Both the position numbers and the translations under genes were made by a program. From Nannobrachium achirus (Eukaryota > Chordata > Actinopteri > Myctophiformes > Myctophidae), in the NCBI GenBank assembly GCA_963921795.1, contig OY997641.1:54122950-54186949 (forward strand): a DNA stretch of 64,000 nt, in the 5' to 3' direction. This document shows positions 1-11,526 of the stretch, piece by piece. The notes under the pieces were generated by a model, which made no database searches, was not told the DNA's origin, and worked only from the letters and a program-made list of their open reading frames with translations. Positions within the stretch are counted from its first letter, which is position 1, and the number at the start of each line of letters is the position of its first letter.

Positions 1-274
1 TAAAGTCGTTTTTTACCTGAATTTCAGCTAAATCAGTAAAAACGCCTAGCTCTTTCAATGTTTAATGTGATATAGCAAAGCAGAAATGCAAACATTTACC
101 ATATATATCATATGAATTGTTTGGTATTGAGTCAAAGTCAATGTGTCATGATGATTTGTTAAGTTAAAATTTACATTAGTGTTGTTTTTTTTTAAACCAA
201 ATATCCCCCGGGTCAAAATGACCCGAACAGAACGAAGGTGTAGTGAATCTGAACAGAACTTAAGGGTTAAGACA

Positions 275-3213
275 AATTGCCGCTTCACCTCTCCCAATGG
301 CACATGTTTGTCATGAAATGGCAAGAGAATTTTTATTTTGCAGTCAGACTTACCTTTGGGTGCAGCAGTAGTCCTAATATATTTAATATGCTTTCAGAAG
401 CGCTGTGCTGGATTCTTCTGAACACATACAAGCTGCCATTTCACCATTTATTCAATTATTTTTTAGTGATTGATTTCCCCAAAGCTGAGCCCGATCACAA
501 CATCAAAACAGTAAAGGGGGTGATCGCTAAATTAGGAGTTCTCCTCTGTTGAAAAAAAAAAAAAACTGGGGCCAGTTAAGGGAGGTGATGCAACATTTTA
601 ACGATGCAGTATCAATATCAAAGCGGGAATTGCTGTCACTTAGGGCATCTTAATTTCGCTATGTGAATTATTCCCCAGGGGCGATCTTTTATTGTGAGAC
701 TTCTCGACCTCTCCAAGTTTGTGGATAAATTAAATGAGCAAGTTTATTTAGATGAATGTAGCAAGTTGCACAATGGATAACGCTATTACTGATATAAATG
801 AGATATGACTGCATAAGACCAGAAAGAACCAGGTTCGGCTGCTGAGAGCTCAGTTTGTAGTGTGAATACCAAAGAATAAAATGGAGACAGAGTCAGAGTT
901 GTAAGTTAAACTGAAATATATATTGAAACGTTTCAGACAGGCAAGGAATCAACAGTATGCAACAAAAAATAATAAATGGGGGGCCCTTTAAAGATTGTGT
1001 TCATGGGGAGAGAGCTCAGTTCAGTTCATTGGGATTGGGGCATGGGATTGGGGCTCAGTGTCTCAGTGAGAGAGAACACAAGGGGAACACAACTTCCTAC
1101 CAAACACCTTGGGAGGAGGGGTTCAAGGTCCAGCAGGTTCAATGGGAGGCTCGCCAGAGCTCGTCAGCTCGTCACTCAAAAAAACTGACCTGAAAAGGCC
1201 AGGTGAAATGCAATCAGTCTATTGTACAATATAATTAAATTCTAAATTCAACATGAATGTTTACTTTTCATTTCATGGTTTCCGTTAAATTCAAAATATC
1301 AAGCTCATTAGCATGCATTAATAAAATAAATACATTTCCTCAAATAAATCATTACTTTATAAGGAAACAAAAGTCATTACTTCAAAACTCAAAATATTTC
1401 AAACTCAAAATCAAATACTTTAAAACTCAAATCAAAATACATTCACTTTAGTGAAATCAGAATTCAAGCAGTTTGAGCTTGTGCATTTGTTTGGTCTGCT
1501 ATCAGTTTAGCACAGTCAATGCTAACCCCATGTTACAATTAGCATTGTGCCAAACCACTAGCAACCATTTAAACACTTTAACAAAACCAATCAACCAACC
1601 AAGCCATTGACAATAAACCACCGCTCACCGCTGAGTAGGTATAGAAAAGCACAGAAAGTATACAGCATGAGGGCAGCTGCAGCAGCATAGTATGGACCAT
1701 GCTGCTTCCTATTCACTCTGGGTTGGGAGGGAGTGGCAATCTAGGAAGTGACATCACCTCAACCTTTATTTATACTCCTTGCTTGACAAGGTTGCCATGT
1801 CTGGTTGGGTTGCCATGTTTGGTTGCAATAAGTAACCAGGGTTACATGAAGGTTCCAGATCAGATTAAGATTTTGGTCCATGTTGTGCAAACAGTAGAAT
1901 AGCATTTCTTTCTTTTATAACGACAAAGTTTGGTTGCTTTAGAGTTTTTCACTGACGCAGCCCCCTCCACCGGATTTGGAGGTTATTTTAATAAAGTCTG
2001 CGCTGCCCATATACCTGGGTTAGACAATAAAATCGCTGACATTTTATCCTGTTTCAAATTTCTGGAGTTCAGGGATCTGTGCCCTGCCCCTGGCGTGCCC
2101 AACATATGACCAAATCAGATTAGATTAGATGGAAGATTACAGTCATATCTGAATAAGGCGTCTCAATATGAGACTGGGCCTCTCTTCAAATACATTAAAA
2201 GCTTATGACGCTGCCAATGCTGCGCACACTGTATTTTTTTTTTGTGCAGCCTTTTCAGTCTCCGTATTCCCTAGCTGTCAATATTCCCATGATTTGTGCC
2301 TTCATTGTTCATTGTGCAGAATCAAAAAGACTCCAGCATTCTTCAATCAAAGCTTTGGTAGCCAGTATTCAATTTCATTTCAACCCATCTGCCGGTAGTC
2401 TGCTCGGACGGAGATCCATCAATTAAGCTCCTCTTCAACACGCACACCCTCAAGGCAATGAAAAACGTCTTCCCCTTACTCGTTCTATGGTGCATAAATT
2501 AGTCTCCCACCTAAGAGCAGAGTGTTTTTGGTCCATTAGTAGACATTCTTTTGGAGGCAGTTTTTCTATTGGCTTTTTATGGGTTTCTTAGATGTGGGGA
2601 ATTCACTACTCACACTGAAATCTATACCCTTTGCATGACCTGTCAATTTCCGATTTATCTATTCAGAATTTCAGCCTCATGCCTTTTCTATTAACCTTAA
2701 GCATCTAAATCAGATAAGCATTCTATTTCTTTAATTTTTATCCCACGATTTTGCAACCCATTTTTCACCCAGTGCCAATTGCCTATGTAATCCTGGGCTC
2801 TGCTCTCCCTCTGCCGCGCCTGGGGAGACAACGGACTGACCTCATGCTTCCTTCAATGCATGAGTAGTCCAAGTTGTTTCTTTTCACCTGACAGGGGGGA
2901 TTTCCCCGGGATGGACGTAGCGCGTGGAAGGAACACGTTATTCCAACCAGTTCCTTTCCCCTCCATCAAGCGCCCCGGCTGGCCAGGGGGAGGCATTATA
3001 CAGATAAGCATTCTAAGGGAATTGCATACTGATACTGCTTTTTGTCCCTATTCCTCTATGTCCCGTTACCTGCAATGGAGGCCAAATGCCGGTGGGAATG
3101 AACCCCTGTTCGTCACGGATGCTGGGAGAGCAATGTCAAGACCATGGTTTGCTGCCAGACTGCGCACAGTGTGCCAAAGATGTGGACTTTGGCCCAAGTT
3201 GTACACCCCTCTT
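275..3213 (+). mobile_element. Degenerate DIRS/Ngaro-type YR retrotransposon remnant (RT, RNase H, tyrosine recombinase)
   Basis: Three broken coding blocks lie in the order expected for a tyrosine-recombinase retroelement. At about 275-540 the plus strand reads an RT palm (HLSQWHMFVMKW, RLTFGCSSSPNIFN, then FNYFLVIDFP where an active RT would have a YxDD-type box). At about 610-780 the RT connection follows (SKRELLSLRA, IIPQGRSFIVRLLDLSKF). At about 1948-2090 an RNase H start is seen (FTDAAPSTGFGGYF). From about 2250 to 3213 there are recombinase blocks (FYGFLRCGEFTT near 2575; RPNAGGNEPLFVTDAGRAMS near 3085). The frame changes many times and stops interrupt it, so it is a fossil. No gag and no terminal repeats are visible; the 5' part may lie left of the window. 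It is a different lineage from the GC-rich DIRS element at 48-56 kb. Family assignment between Ngaro and DIRS is inference. Confidence 0.6.
790..1895. other. Insertion of unknown type splitting the YR retroelement
   Basis: The RT connection stops making sense after about 785 and coding similarity resumes at about 1895 (NSISFFYNDKV, then the RNase H start). The intervening 1.1 kb has no convincing ORF. It is partly AT-rich and repetitive (runs of CAAAACTCAAA near 1380-1440). I could not find terminal repeats or a target duplication, so the boundaries are approximate. Confidence 0.35.
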
Positions 3214-3224
3214 CTGATCTTATA

Positions 3225-3510
3225 TCTTATTCTAAAGTAAACAGAACTTTTTCCCCAAGAACATTTATGTTCTGACCGATTAATGGAGAACATTATGATA
3301 ATGAAGAACATACAAATTCTGACAGGGTAATAAAGATTCACCCTGAATCATTCTGAGTATAATGTTAACTAAACTTTAAGGTTTGAAACCAACATTAGCA
3401 CAAAAATGTCAATTATAAACCCAACTATCATATAAGATTAAATGGACCATAGTATGGTCCAAGTCAGCATTTCTTTTTCTCATGTTGTGGTGGATGAGGT
3501 ACTCAGATAT
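3225..3510. repeat. Left remnant of the tandem-duplication unit (3' flank of copy A)
   Basis: This stretch matches the 3' flanks of copies B (about 26118-26400) and C (about 58095-58320). Shared words include CCCCAAGAACAT, AATTCTGACAGGG (B) and ATGTCAATTA. In copy A it is separated from the gene's last exon by about 6 kb of inserted DNA. The match shows that the duplicated unit reaches beyond the gene's 3' end and that copy A's downstream region was later expanded. Confidence 0.65.
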
Positions 3511-3519
3511 TTAACTTAA

Positions 3520-4368
3520 AGGGGAAGACCACCCATTTTCAATATTGAACTATGTCATTAATATACCTTAGAGAAGTTGTGTGGAAATAGAAAAAAAGTT
3601 CCCCCATTCTGTGTTGCCTAGAACTGGAGGATTGATTTTGGGGTTTGTATTGTAAATTACAACTTGATGACATCACACATTGTACTTTACAATACAAACC
3701 CCAAAATCAATCCTCCAGGTCTAGGCAACACAGAAGGGGGGGAACTTTTTTGGAGCTGTGTGGAACACAGGCTCCCTATACGTGGCTGTGTGGGTCTGTC
3801 TGTGTGTCTGTGTGTATGTAGCCTGAACTTCCTAAACTTCGGCACGCTACTAGTCCCACAGTTTTGCCACCACACACTCGCGCCATATGTCAAATCGACC
3901 GGCTTACTCGGGAATCGTGGGCTAGTAACTTGCTAAGAGAAAGGTTCAATAGTTTAATTGATATTAATTTATTAGTGAATTAATTTTCCCCATTGACTTA
4001 TAATGGGAATCGCAAAAACTCACATTCAATTATTTGTCTCTCGCAAACCATAGGGGCTAGAGTTTCAAGACTTGGAGAGGAGGTTCATAATGATTTCAAG
4101 GATTAAATAAAAAATTATTGTGTCATTTGGCATGGTGGCGCCATAACACCCCACTTTACGTTTTGGCCTGTAACTCTTGAACCGTAGGTCGGAAAATTAA
4201 AAATATTTTTTCCCTGGATTCCTTGGGTCATGACGCATCTCCCCATATAGGCCACGCCCATTTGCGCCATGATAGATTTTCCGCCATCTTGAATTTTCTC
4301 CAAAACACACTTTTTGCTCCTTTTCCTACATATTTTCTTCAAATGTCACAAAAATCGGTACACATGAT

Positions 4369-4418
<50 letters not shown>

Positions 4419-4515
4419 CTCCACTTCACACGGGTGTGATTTTTCTATTTCCACACAACTCCTCTAAGGTATATTAATGACATATTTCAATATTGAAAAT
4501 GGGTGGTCTTCCCCT
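3520..4515. mobile_element. TTAA-target DNA transposon (non-autonomous, 996 bp)
   Basis: The ends are inverted: AGGGGAAGACCACCC at the left and its complement at the right, with the inverted repeat continuing about 75 bp. Both sides carry TTAA (3516-3519 and 4516-4519). TTAA duplications are typical of the piggyBac and Kolobok superfamilies; the AGG start fits Kolobok better, but that is inference. The interior holds a second inverted repeat (about 3600-3750), a segment resembling 43120-43830, and a (CA)n tract. There is no transposase ORF. Confidence 0.7.
4371..4417. repeat. (CA)n microsatellite
   Basis: Uninterrupted CA dinucleotides inside the TTAA element. The histidine/threonine ORF read through it is an artefact. 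Confidence 0.95.
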
Positions 4516-6321
4516 TTAAATATAGCAATATGTTGCAGCTAAAAGTCCTCTATTAAAATATTTACTTATCCTGTTAATGATAGTTACCTACTGTTAACAG
4601 GTGTGGGCAGTATTTTGACAATCACGTGTACACAAGCCTCTGTGTTACTTGCATTGCCAAGCTGTATATCATTTTAAAGCTAAGATTCTTGTGATTCCGT
4701 ACCATTCCACCATAGCACCGGAACTCACGCCGCAAACAACGCATAAGTCCGACATAAACAAACAAACAAACACATTTCATAAAGCTGCTGCTACTCACGT
4801 TTAAAGTTGGATTGTACTCCAACAACATCATATATTTCCACAACAATGATGTTCTTGTGTAGAGGAAGGGTAAGCATGATAAAATCCATTGATTGTACAA
4901 AGTCCAAACCACATTTTCTGTCAAGAAACCACTGTACAACTATAGTCACGGATACAAGCGTGATGTGAGACTATGACAATCCTTCACGTTTTTATGCTTC
5001 TAACTCCAGTTCAGGTTTTCAGTATTTCAGTACAATTGAGTACATTCAAAATGGCCTCCAAGCGATGCCACGATGATTGACACTTTATTTCACCCAATTG
5101 GAGCTTCTAGTCCTATCCCAGTCATCTCCCAGTCCCCCAATAGCAACCAATTGTCTGTGCTCAGAGGCGGTGCATGCCCCTGTTTCCGGGGCCATATATT
5201 CAGCCAATGGCAGCAGGTTGTTCTGATGACTGGCACATCTTATCCACCTCTTTCCGCGGGAATTTACTGGAGAATTGTTTGCACCACACTTCCGGTTAAC
5301 AGCAGACATACAAGCTCACGTCGCGTCGCAGATGCAGCCGTTGTGAGCTTATAGATCACACTCGGCTGCTGCGCCGGAAGCTCCGTACAACTTCTGCGCA
5401 ATGCACGATGGGATGTTGGAAAGTTGTGGATAGCCAATCAAATTCTCTAGAAATGGTGTCTAGTTTGTTTTGAGAAAGTCTACTACATTAACCTAAACCC
5501 CTGTGCGCAACAACAACAGGGCACATGCCATGCGTCAAATGCAACTTTACAATAGGGTCAACTATTGTTGTTGATTTATTTATTGACAATATTAGTCTGG
5601 TGGGACTCACGAAAAAGGCCTTCTATAAGGAGGTTAGAGACATTTTGAGGTAAAAGTGGTACCAGGCCATTTGACATACCGTAATTCAAGGGTGTTGAAT
5701 CTGAAATACATGGTAGGCTACTGAAACAAAATCTTTGCACCATTTCTTCAATAACTTTATAACAAAGCAAGCTAAACTGACAAATGAAGTCTGTTTTGGG
5801 GGTCAAACAATGTGTGTAAGGTATTTCTAATGTAATTAATGGTAAGCTTAGGCCTACTCCTAAATATGCAAATTAGAGGCCACCATTACATAAAAATTGG
5901 TTTAGTTACAAATGCATCCCCTTTATTTTATTTTATTTTATACTTATCAGTATTTTGCAATCCTTAGGACATTGAAAATACAGATTTAGATAATCCAATG
6001 TACAAATCCTGGGAAAAGTATACATTTTGATGACCAAAAATATATTGAAGTCAATGGATTGAAATTCCATGAATAGACTTTCATGGGGATTTCTGCCTCT
6101 TATAACTCACCCCAGAAATGAGTTACACCCACAGAACTGCTAGGCCTGCTGACACCTGGGTCTGGTGCTCTTGAACTCGGGGATGTGAAAACCATGACAG
6201 TGTGTGGTTCCTGGGCCGGGTTATAGTCCCCCAAAATATGATGCTCCATTCTGGGATTATTTTCACGTTCATTAGAAGGACAATATCAGTCACCAGAAGC
6301 AAGCTGTGTTATCAATGAGTC
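4516..6321. other. Unassigned intergenic stretch
   Basis: No exon-like or transposase-like ORF was recognised. Around 5310-5350 there is a partial copy of the hairpin motif (AAGCTCAC..GTGAGCTT) that recurs in hAT elements elsewhere in the window. The 105-codon minus-strand ORF at 4622-4939 shows no family resemblance that I can see. Confidence 0.3.
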
Positions 6322-6518
6322 TAATGCCTCATTCACATACAGAAAAGCCAAGCTAATGGTTTGCTTGGTAATTCAATGTATTCTCTATGCAAACCAGCTT
6401 TTAAAATTCCCAAGCTGGAAAAAAAGCTTGAACACTTTTAAAGCTGGTTTGCATAGAGAATACATTGAATTACCAAGCAAACCATTAGCTTGGTTTCTCT
6501 TAGTGTGAATGCAGCTTA
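6322..6518. mobile_element. Palindromic foldback MITE
   Basis: The two halves are near-perfect inverted copies: AAGCTAATGGTTTGCTTGG and CTATGCAAACCAGCTTTTAAA on the left reappear as complements on the right, around an AAGCTGGAAAAAAAGCTT centre. A relative lies at 19042-19215. The whole unit could fold into one long hairpin. It has no coding capacity. Confidence 0.75.
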
Positions 6519-8198
6519 ACACAGTTAACATGAAGCTGGAAGTTGAATGGCCTTATAGGGAGAACAACAGCTTTCACCTATCATTTGAAATTAGGAGAAA
6601 GCATCTATGAAAAAGGGCCATAAAAATATGACTTATAAAATAAGTGGTCATGTGACTCAAATTTCCCCAGGTTAGGGGTAAGTTGATCCAAGTCAAGGGG
6701 TAAATTGATCCACACATGATATTCTAAACTTTAAAATTAAAATTCCAACAGATTACGTTGATAAAGAAAACTACCAAAATGTGTCAGGCCTTTATTATTG
6801 TTAATATCAATAATAAAGGCAAGATACATTAAGAAAACATTGTTTTGCAGCCAACAATATTATGCAACAATGATTCACATAACTTTTAAAATGCTGATGA
6901 CAGCACTTGATGAAGTTTCATTATGCCGTCCGGCACGCATTTCAGTTCCTTTTTTTCCTTTTCTCAGTTCACTTTTTTGCTGGAAATGTCTGGTCAGATG
7001 ATGTGTGGTTTGTCTGGACGTGTATTTGCAAGTTCCTTGTCTTTCCCTAAAATGTGCTGTTTTTGCAAAAGGGAAAGATACATAGTTCAAATATTGCTGA
7101 CAGCACTTGATCCAGTGTGTGCAGTACACACATGCAGAGATTTCTCTTCTTTCTTTGTCTCTGCAGGAGAAATTCTTCCTTGTAGCCTACAAAAACAAAT
7201 TTCACCCATTGTTTTACACCTGTAAACCTGCAATGTGACAATGAAGTTGATTCTGAATAATTTTAAAGGAAAAACATTTTTTTTGGAAGTGTGTTCTAAT
7301 ATTAGTCTATTATAGCCAGATGACATCATTATCCATTGTCTTCATTATATGAAATGTAATGAGTGAATGTTTAGATTTTATTAATTGACAATTTATTGAT
7401 TGTCACGTCACGTCACGTCACACTTTTGCCCTACTCTTATCTCTGGCACACTATTGATGCCAAACTTTGCACACACACACACACTACTTGGATGGCAAAT
7501 CACAACCTCCACCATTTCTCACATGGCCCTCTTCTAGCGCCACCATCAGGCCGATCTTTGCAAAACACATTTTTGGACACTGCTCCTACAGTTTTTGGCC
7601 TAAAATCACGCAAAGCGGTACACGGTATCTCGTCATGTCATCAACATGTATCTGTCCCATTTCCCATATTCCCTTCTGATTGGCTATGATTGACTTCTAG
7701 AGTTTGTGTATGCGACCTGACGTTGCTTATATCCCGATTAGGGAGTCTTACTGGTGTGTTTAGTTTGAAGTGTTTCGATTACGTTTGTCTTGTCATAGCT
7801 GAATTTACATACTACTATACTGTACTACGACCCTGTTCAGTGCTATATAGTTTGGTTTACTGCACAGTCAAATATTAAAGGTTTATTAGATGATTTATTT
7901 AATTGTGTTATCTTGATTTTCAAGTTGATGTGCTGGTACAGTTATATTCAGACTCAGAGGCCAAGCCTTCTACTTGTCCTGGCGTGGTAGTATTTAAAAT
8001 GTAGTGATAGAGATTAAATATTATGCTCACAGTTTTGTCTCTAAATAATCTACAGAGCTACATAATTATATGTACAGAACACCCAAGATTAAATTATACA
8101 AACCTAATCGTATATTATATGAATGAATGAACCATTGTAAATCGCTTCTTAGAAAAGCGTTATAAAAATGCTTCATTATTATGTGGTGATATAGAGAG
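6519..8198. other. Unassigned stretch with short repeats
   Basis: AT-rich. Near 6896 and 7097 the word GACAGCACTTGAT occurs twice, suggesting a short internal duplication. Near 7404-7422 CACGT-type pentamers (GTCACGTCACGTCACGTCAC) are repeated. About 7420-7690 resembles the gene-poor repeat class seen at 38.2-39.3 kb. No supported gene. Confidence 0.3.
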
Positions 8199-8647
8199 CA
8201 GTGTTTCTCAATCTTTTTTGGCTTGAGTACCCCCTTTCCCTGATGTTTGAATCCAAGTACCCCCTTTACCCGACAACAACGTTTTCCTTATAAAAATGCA
8301 ATTAAAACCATAACTAGTGGTATATGATGCTATGATAACCTCCCCTTTTCAAGAATATAACATCACAAATAAGAAAGGGAGTGAGAGTTTAAAACGGTGC
8401 CTCCTGAACAGATTTATTTTCAGCACTTTTCATATCAATAACTTACATTCAATCATTCAAACACATCCCAGTTGCCTTTTCTCCATCTAATTTAGGCTAA
8501 TTTTAGTTCATTGTTTAACTATGAATAATATTATCATGATTTATGGGCCTACTTCTATTTTTCTTTTTGGGAGGCATTTTCTGAGTACCCCCTGCAGTAC
8601 CTTCGCGTACCCCTAGGGGTACACGTACCCCCATTTGAGAAACACTG
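8199..8647. mobile_element. hAT-type MITE (449 bp)
   Basis: Terminal inverted repeats CAGTGTTTCTCAA and TTGAGAAACACTG bound the element, and the interior contains repeated GTACCCC tracts. ATATAGAG occurs on both sides, directly after the right end and two bases before the left end. That is close to the 8-bp duplication expected for hAT. No ORF. Confidence 0.75.
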
Positions 8648-9690
8648 ATATAGAGTTTCCTCTTGATGTTTATGTGTTACAGACTACTTGGCGTACGTGG
8701 GTCACGTTGCAGAGATGCAGGAGCTGGGACACAAACCACAGGATCTGGGAAATTATTGTGATGTGGAATTGTGTCTCATAATGCAGTCTTATGATAGATG
8801 GGTCGACAATCATGACTGAACATAATTATACTAATGATGTGCCCATTTTAAAACGATAGGTTCTGGAAAATAAAGATTTATCACACTTTTTGGTGTTTTG
8901 GTTTCTTGTAATAATAAATACATTAAAATAATAAAAATGTTAAATAAATAAAAAATAATTTTTTTACCTTTTTATATAATGTATGCAAATGTCTCCAAAT
9001 GAAAACGCATAGACATACACTTAATAAAACATGTGTAAAATATTCATATTCTGTAGTTTTATCATGTCCTTTGAAATTGGGCTAGGTAAGGCTTCGAAAT
9101 GTGGCCACATTGTGTTTTTCAGCTCCTATATGATAATAACAGTGTTATGCAGGCATCTATTTATTGAAAATATTTAGGCGAGGATTAAAAACCTGCTATT
9201 CCAGTAAGTTAAAACTTGCATTACTCAATGTCAGTTGCACACAGAGTGATTATTTATTTCTGGGGAAAACGTCAAAATGTTTCCTTCAAAATGAGACCAT
9301 GCCCAATGCATTACTCCAAATGGTTTAAAAACAACAATCAATTTACTTTGGGTACCTGATAAGCGTTTTTTGCAAATTATACAGGAACAGGATTGTTAAC
9401 AGGTTAAAAGTATTGGTATTGGTATAAGTATACAGGTTGTGAGTTTGTACTGTAGATCAGCTTGAAAAGTATAAAACAGGGCTTGCGTGATTAATGTATA
9501 TTTTGTAATGTTTTGTTTGCAGATGTAAGAAATACGTTTTCAAAAGTAAAAAAAAGTATTTGCCTCTGCAGTGGAGTAGATATAAAGGGCTGAAGCAAAA
9601 GTACCTCAAATTTTTTATTTAAGTTGTTATAAAAAAAGTAATTAACATAAAGTAACATTAAAGTATACTGCAAGTATTCCACGTTTCACT
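8648..9690. other. 3' flank of copy A, AT-rich
   Basis: From about 9480 the sequence aligns by eye with 26520-26780 and 58420-58690 (AATGTTTTGTTTGCAGATGTAAG). This is the common 3' flank and 3' UTR of the three phospholipase copies. A TTTATT near 9615 gives AATAAA on the minus strand about 75 nt after the copy A stop codon and is a candidate polyadenylation signal. Confidence 0.4.
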
Positions 9691-10908
9691 TTAGTTGCCT
9701 TGCTTTTTTGGGACCTTCTTGGCCTTCTTAATCTCCTCCAGCAGTGTAGCCTTGGTGAGCTTCACATTCATGGCCGCCTTTCCCATCAGGTCAGAGATCA
9801 TTTCTGGGCTGTACGGGAATTGGAAGGTGGCATATTTCTTCTCATTCTCCTCAATACCCTTGCGGTCTGAAAAGTATGAAGAGTTAGTGAGCAACCTTTG
9901 TAAATGAACCCATTAAGCCCTGAGGCCGATTCTAAAAATGTATTCTAAATGCTATAGGTTTTCAGAAGAAAAAAAACATGTTGCTATATATCAGTGGTGC
10001 TTTTTCATGTTAAGGGGATCCCCAAAGTTTTTGTAGGCCTATTTGGCTGCTGACCCCATCTCAAAATGTTTTGTTCCAGGGACCTCCCAGAAGCAAAGAT
10101 TTCAGTTAAAAAAGGTTTGCTTTAAAAGGCCTTCTACATACAGTAAAAGCCAACATGTTTCGACCCACTCGTGTTAATCAGGACATATCTCTTAGCACAA
10201 AAATGAACACAAAGAAAGCAGATTCTGGCAATATACAGTATAAGATCCTGTGTGATGTTACTTATATTGGCATAGTCTGCTTTGTGTTTATATGCTAAGA
10301 CAGTGACTTGGACCTTCACAACGCTGCAACGGCGCATATTGAAGCAAACCCCTCCAATATTTGGAGATTTTTGGTGCTTTAACCACTTAAATCCCACACG
10401 GTTGAGCAGAACAGAGTCCCTCAGGGCTCCTCCATATTTGTGTATTTTCTGTTTTCTAATATTGTGGAGAAAGCTTTCAATGAAAATAGCTGATCGGAAA
10501 GCTTAGGGGTTTAATTGGTTAAGGTCTACTAAATTAGATTCATTAGCATGAACAAACATGGGTAACAAAATGCATGATCCTTCAAGATCCCATGTGTTTA
10601 CTGAATATCATTTGGAATCAACAGTACAATTAGTATGTCATCATAGAAAAGTATTACAGTTACCTCCACAGTTTTTCATGTTGAATAGGGGCATGTGGAT
10701 CACAGTTGGGATGTTGCCGTCTCCTGGACACAAATAGTAGGGTTGAGGTGTGCCATCAGAGTTGCCGGGTAGGGCAACACGTGGGAAAGGTATGCCCATC
10801 GACTTGGACATGTGTGAAGCTTGTTCCAGTGTCTGTATAATTAAGCAACAAAAGCAAAACCACTATAAGTCATAATTCTTAAAAGAATATTTAAAATTGT
10901 TTATTAAA

Positions 10909-11526
10909 GGAGAATTCCGTGGTACAGTAAGTCGCTTTTTACCTTGTTTTCTTGTTATTTAGCCTCCAAAAAATAGGTCCAGGTGTTTTTTTTATTCCAA
11001 AAGGGCATTATTTCTATACACATTTCTGCCAAGCCGTGGCAACCTTATATACAGCCCACAACGGCAGCAGTGGGCATTATTGGGGGCATATTGCCCCTTA
11101 ATACACACACTAGAGCAAACATTGTACTTACGTCATTGTTGATGTCCAGGCTTAGAGTACATCATTGTTGTGAATTGGCCGTAAAACAATTCAGTCACGT
11201 TCTAAATCTAGACGTTTCTGCGTATTCTGCGTTTTATGGCAGAATGGGTGGAAAGAAGTAACCATTGTGATATTTATGTATGTTAGCTTGTCTATGTGTC
11301 TATATTAACAGCAGAGAAGTAGTGAAAAAGTGGATTTTAAAGCGATGGAAATGAGCGGTTTCACGTAATGCCCACTGCTGCCGTTGTGCCGGTATGCTGT
11401 ATATTGCCGCAGCTCAGCCAAAATGGACAATAATGCTTTTTTTGATAAAAAAAAAAACACCTGGATTTTTTTTAGGCCAAACAACTAGAAAACAAGGTAA
11501 AAAGCGATTTTACCACAGAATTCTCC
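10909..11526. mobile_element. Intronic inverted-repeat element shared by all three copies
   Basis: Ends GGAGAATTCCGTGGTA and TACCACAGAATTCTCC are inverted, and the inverted repeat extends over 100 bp (TTTTTACCTTGTTTTCTTGTT and its complement near 11490). Truncated homologues occupy the same intron in copy B (about 28331-28885) and copy C (about 60241-60800). The insertion therefore predates the gene duplications. Confidence 0.65.

Noticed and set aside
2860-3240. 126-codon ORF considered as a separate host gene
   Set aside because: Its C-terminal half matches recombinase blocks of the decayed YR retroelement.
4622-4939. 105-codon minus-strand ORF
   Set aside because: No recognisable domain, splice context or conservation with other parts of the window.
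6875-7241. Overlapping ORFs on both strands considered as a possible zinc-finger or transposase exon
   Set aside because: No motif, no plausible splice sites and no paralogous copy in the window.
9695-9907. Plus-strand [20 protein letters not shown], repeated at 26793 and 58704
   Set aside because: It is the antisense of the last phospholipase exon; its recurrence reflects the gene duplication, not a separate gene.
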